From positions 1 to 6,361 of the forward strand of contig WRJP01000103.1 in the NCBI GenBank assembly GCA_009778535.1: a stretch of DNA of 6,361 nt, in the 5' to 3' direction. Shown here in pieces: positions 6,254-6,361 of this stretch. Every line of letters begins with the position of its first letter. The first letter of the stretch is position 1. The notes under the pieces are model-generated. The model made no database searches, was not told the DNA's origin, and saw only the letters and a program-made list of their open reading frames with translations. The stretch is from Propionibacteriaceae bacterium. Its GTDB lineage: Bacteria; Actinomycetota; Actinomycetes; Propionibacteriales; Propionibacteriaceae. Position numbers and translations under genes: made by a program.

Positions 6254-6361
6254 GTGTCCCCTTCCTTGTCATCCTTTAATGGGTTGTGGTCGGTCTGGGA
6301 TTGACTGACAGACTGGTGTTGGCCTGGATTGGTGGGAGTGTGACTCATTGTCATCCTGACT
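6254..6361. other. 3' flank of the kinase gene, no supported gene or terminator
   Basis: After the TGA at 6251-6253, the 108 bases to the edge contain only a weak stem (GTCTG 6293-6297 with CAGAC 6309-6313, 11-base loop) without a T-run, so I do not call a terminator. A perfect 10-base direct repeat, TTGTCATCCT, lies at 6266-6275 and 6348-6357. A minus-strand frame starting at 6354 crosses this stretch but continues deep into the kinase gene. Confidence 0.5.

Noticed and set aside
6293..6313. Stem-loop after the kinase gene as a terminator
   Set aside because: The stem has only five perfect pairs with an 11-base loop, and no T-run follows.
5707..6354. Minus-strand open frame of 215 codons
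   Set aside because: It lies mostly antisense to the ATP-binding half of the kinase, whose motifs are intact. Only its first about 35 codons look protein-like, and the rest has shadow-frame composition.

Overview
The window looks like part of an actinobacterial chromosome of moderate GC. This rests on protein style: an actinobacterial PhoP/TrcR-type response regulator, a sensor kinase with the actinobacterial core around FVADASHELR, and a secreted multi-domain surface protein of the kind common in Actinomycetaceae-like commensals and pathogens. Genus cannot be fixed from the sequence.

Layout. Positions 1-3509 (minus strand) are one uninterrupted reading frame that starts at 3509 and runs off the left edge: 1169 codons with no stop. 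I checked it codon by codon. It encodes a secreted surface protein: signal peptide, beta-propeller-like N-terminal region, SdrD_B-like domain with calcium-loop motifs, GEVED-type domain, a domain resembling the prealbumin/SpaA-like folds, then a tandem series of invasin-like Ig domains that continues beyond the window. The C-terminal anchor, if any, is not visible.

Positions 3510-4013 are a long divergent intergenic region. It holds a candidate promoter and palindrome for the surface gene on its left side. On its right side are phased CTGAR direct repeats, an inverted repeat and a weak candidate promoter for the regulator gene. No small gene or RNA gene is convincing there.

Positions 4014-4751 and 4751-6253 (plus strand) are a two-component system, response regulator then histidine kinase, with stop and start overlapping in TAATG. 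The kinase would sense an extracytoplasmic signal and phosphorylate Asp69 of the regulator, which would bind direct repeats in promoters. The divergent arrangement makes it plausible, but unproven, that the pair controls both itself and the large surface protein. The last 108 bases hold no supported gene or clear terminator.

The window does not show a wholly new system. The points most worth following are the large mosaic surface protein and the regulatory architecture of the divergent region.
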